Shown here one piece after another: positions 41,404-41,711 of a DNA stretch of 41,711 nt; position 1 is the stretch's first letter; every line of letters starts with the position of its first letter. The stretch covers positions 70,291-112,001 of the forward strand of contig NZ_FOAF01000014.1 of the NCBI RefSeq assembly GCF_900109575.1, written 5' to 3'. The translations under genes were made by a program, and so were the position numbers. Under the pieces are notes generated by a model. It saw nothing but the letters and a program-made list of their open reading frames with translations, ran no database searches and was not told the origin of the DNA. The stretch is from Olivibacter domesticus (GTDB lineage: Bacteria; Bacteroidota; Bacteroidia; Sphingobacteriales; Sphingobacteriaceae).

Positions 41404-41711
41404 TTAGCTTCCAATGGCATTCACCTGAAAGCCGATAGCTTCCAGTTTAGCTTTATCCAACAGATTGCGCCCGTCAAAGATATTGGCCGGTTTCAGCATA
41501 TTATCATAGATACGTTGCCAGTCGTACGTCTTGAACTCGTCCCATTCCGTCAGCACAGCAATCGCATGGGCATTCTTACATGCTTCATACGGCTCTGTTT
41601 CTACTTTTAACAACTGCTTATTCTCTTCACTGCTACGGGTAGCCAGATAATCCAGATCACTGTAAACCTGCTGCTCCGGTACCTTCGGATCGTAAACAGA
41701 TATGTTCGCCT
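41404..41711 (-). CDS. UDP-glucose 6-dehydrogenase (partial, C-terminal domain only)
   Basis: The leftward frame stays open to the window edge (about 102 codons). It reads as the C-terminal UDP-binding domain of the UDP-glucose/GDP-mannose dehydrogenase family: ANISVYDPKVPEQQV, EPYEACKNAHAIAVLTEWDEF and FDGRNLLDKAKLEAIGF. The full enzyme oxidises UDP-glucose to UDP-glucuronate, a likely EPS precursor. A start at an internal TTG (41613) is not real; the gene continues beyond the window. GC content and codon choice look higher than in the EPS genes, as in a conserved housekeeping gene. GDP-mannose or UDP-ManNAc dehydrogenase is a less likely alternative. Confidence 0.88.
   Translation of the reverse strand, partial: ANISVYDPKVPEQQVYSDLDYLATRSSEENKQLLKVETEPYEACKNAHAIAVLTEWDEFKTYDWQRIYDNMLKPANIFDGRNLLDKAKLEAIGFQVNAIGS

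Noticed and set aside
1-41711. CRISPR arrays, insertion sequences, tRNA or rRNA genes, phage genes
   Set aside because: No regularly spaced repeats, transposase or integrase-like ORFs, or tRNA-like cloverleaf sequences were seen on reading both strands.

Overview
The window is AT-rich chromosomal DNA from a member of the Bacteroidota, most likely order Sphingobacteriales (Sphingobacterium/Pedobacter/Olivibacter type). The evidence is a type IX secretion (gliding) operon with gldK, gldN, gldL and gldM, a UpxY-like NusG paralogue, promoters of the Bacteroidota form TTTG-N19-TAnnTTTG, and the near absence of Shine-Dalgarno sequences. The genus is an inference; no rRNA or tRNA gene lies in the window.

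Layout. (1) 1-3.9 kb is a regulatory and accessory stretch: a truncated CheY-like receiver, two unrecognised genes, a short HTH protein (MDKHYG type), a NarL/FixJ response regulator and a small lipoprotein. (2) 4.5-7.0 kb holds the initiating glycosyl-phosphate transferase and a FemAB-like protein. (3) 7.5-8.5 kb is a rightward lipoprotein glycosidase with the clearest promoter in the window. (4) 8.6-22.1 kb is a long leftward exopolysaccharide (EPS) operon. In transcription order it encodes a GNAT acetyltransferase, a sugar aminotransferase, a GT56 transferase, Wza-like export, a Wzc-like tyrosine kinase, a Wzy-like polymerase, a second glycosidase and four GT4 glycosyltransferases. (5) 22.1-25.4 kb is a rightward unit of a UpxY-like antiterminator, a second MDKHYG HTH protein and a phosphohexomutase. 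(6) 25.5-29.1 kb is a leftward trio: Wzx-like flippase, nitroreductase-family protein and polysaccharide pyruvyl transferase. (7) 30.0-36.6 kb is a leftward T9SS operon, gldK-gldN-(barrel)-gldL-gldM, ending in GDP-L-fucose synthase. (8) 36.8-41.7 kb has a second outer-membrane barrel, a GT2 transferase, an acyltransferase-3 protein, a paralogue of the first NarL/FixJ regulator and the C-terminal end of UDP-glucose dehydrogenase.

How the parts fit. The EPS genes form a complete Wzx/Wzy-type pathway: the hexose-1-phosphate transferase loads undecaprenyl phosphate, the glycosyltransferases extend the unit, the flippase and polymerase assemble it, and Wzc and Wza export it. Pyruvyl and acyl transferases would decorate it. 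The phosphohexomutase, GDP-fucose synthase and UDP-glucose dehydrogenase would supply nucleotide sugars. The GT56/aminotransferase/GNAT trio suggests a 4-acetamido-4,6-dideoxyhexose. Two related pairs of regulators are spread across the region: response regulators at its two ends, and MDKHYG proteins near one end and in the middle. With the UpxY-like protein they suggest layered control of EPS synthesis. The points most worth following up are the paired glycosidases, the MDKHYG/UpxY regulatory module and its long structured leader, the enterobacterial-common-antigen-like sugar module, and the unusual T9SS operon with its interposed barrel and terminal fucose synthase.
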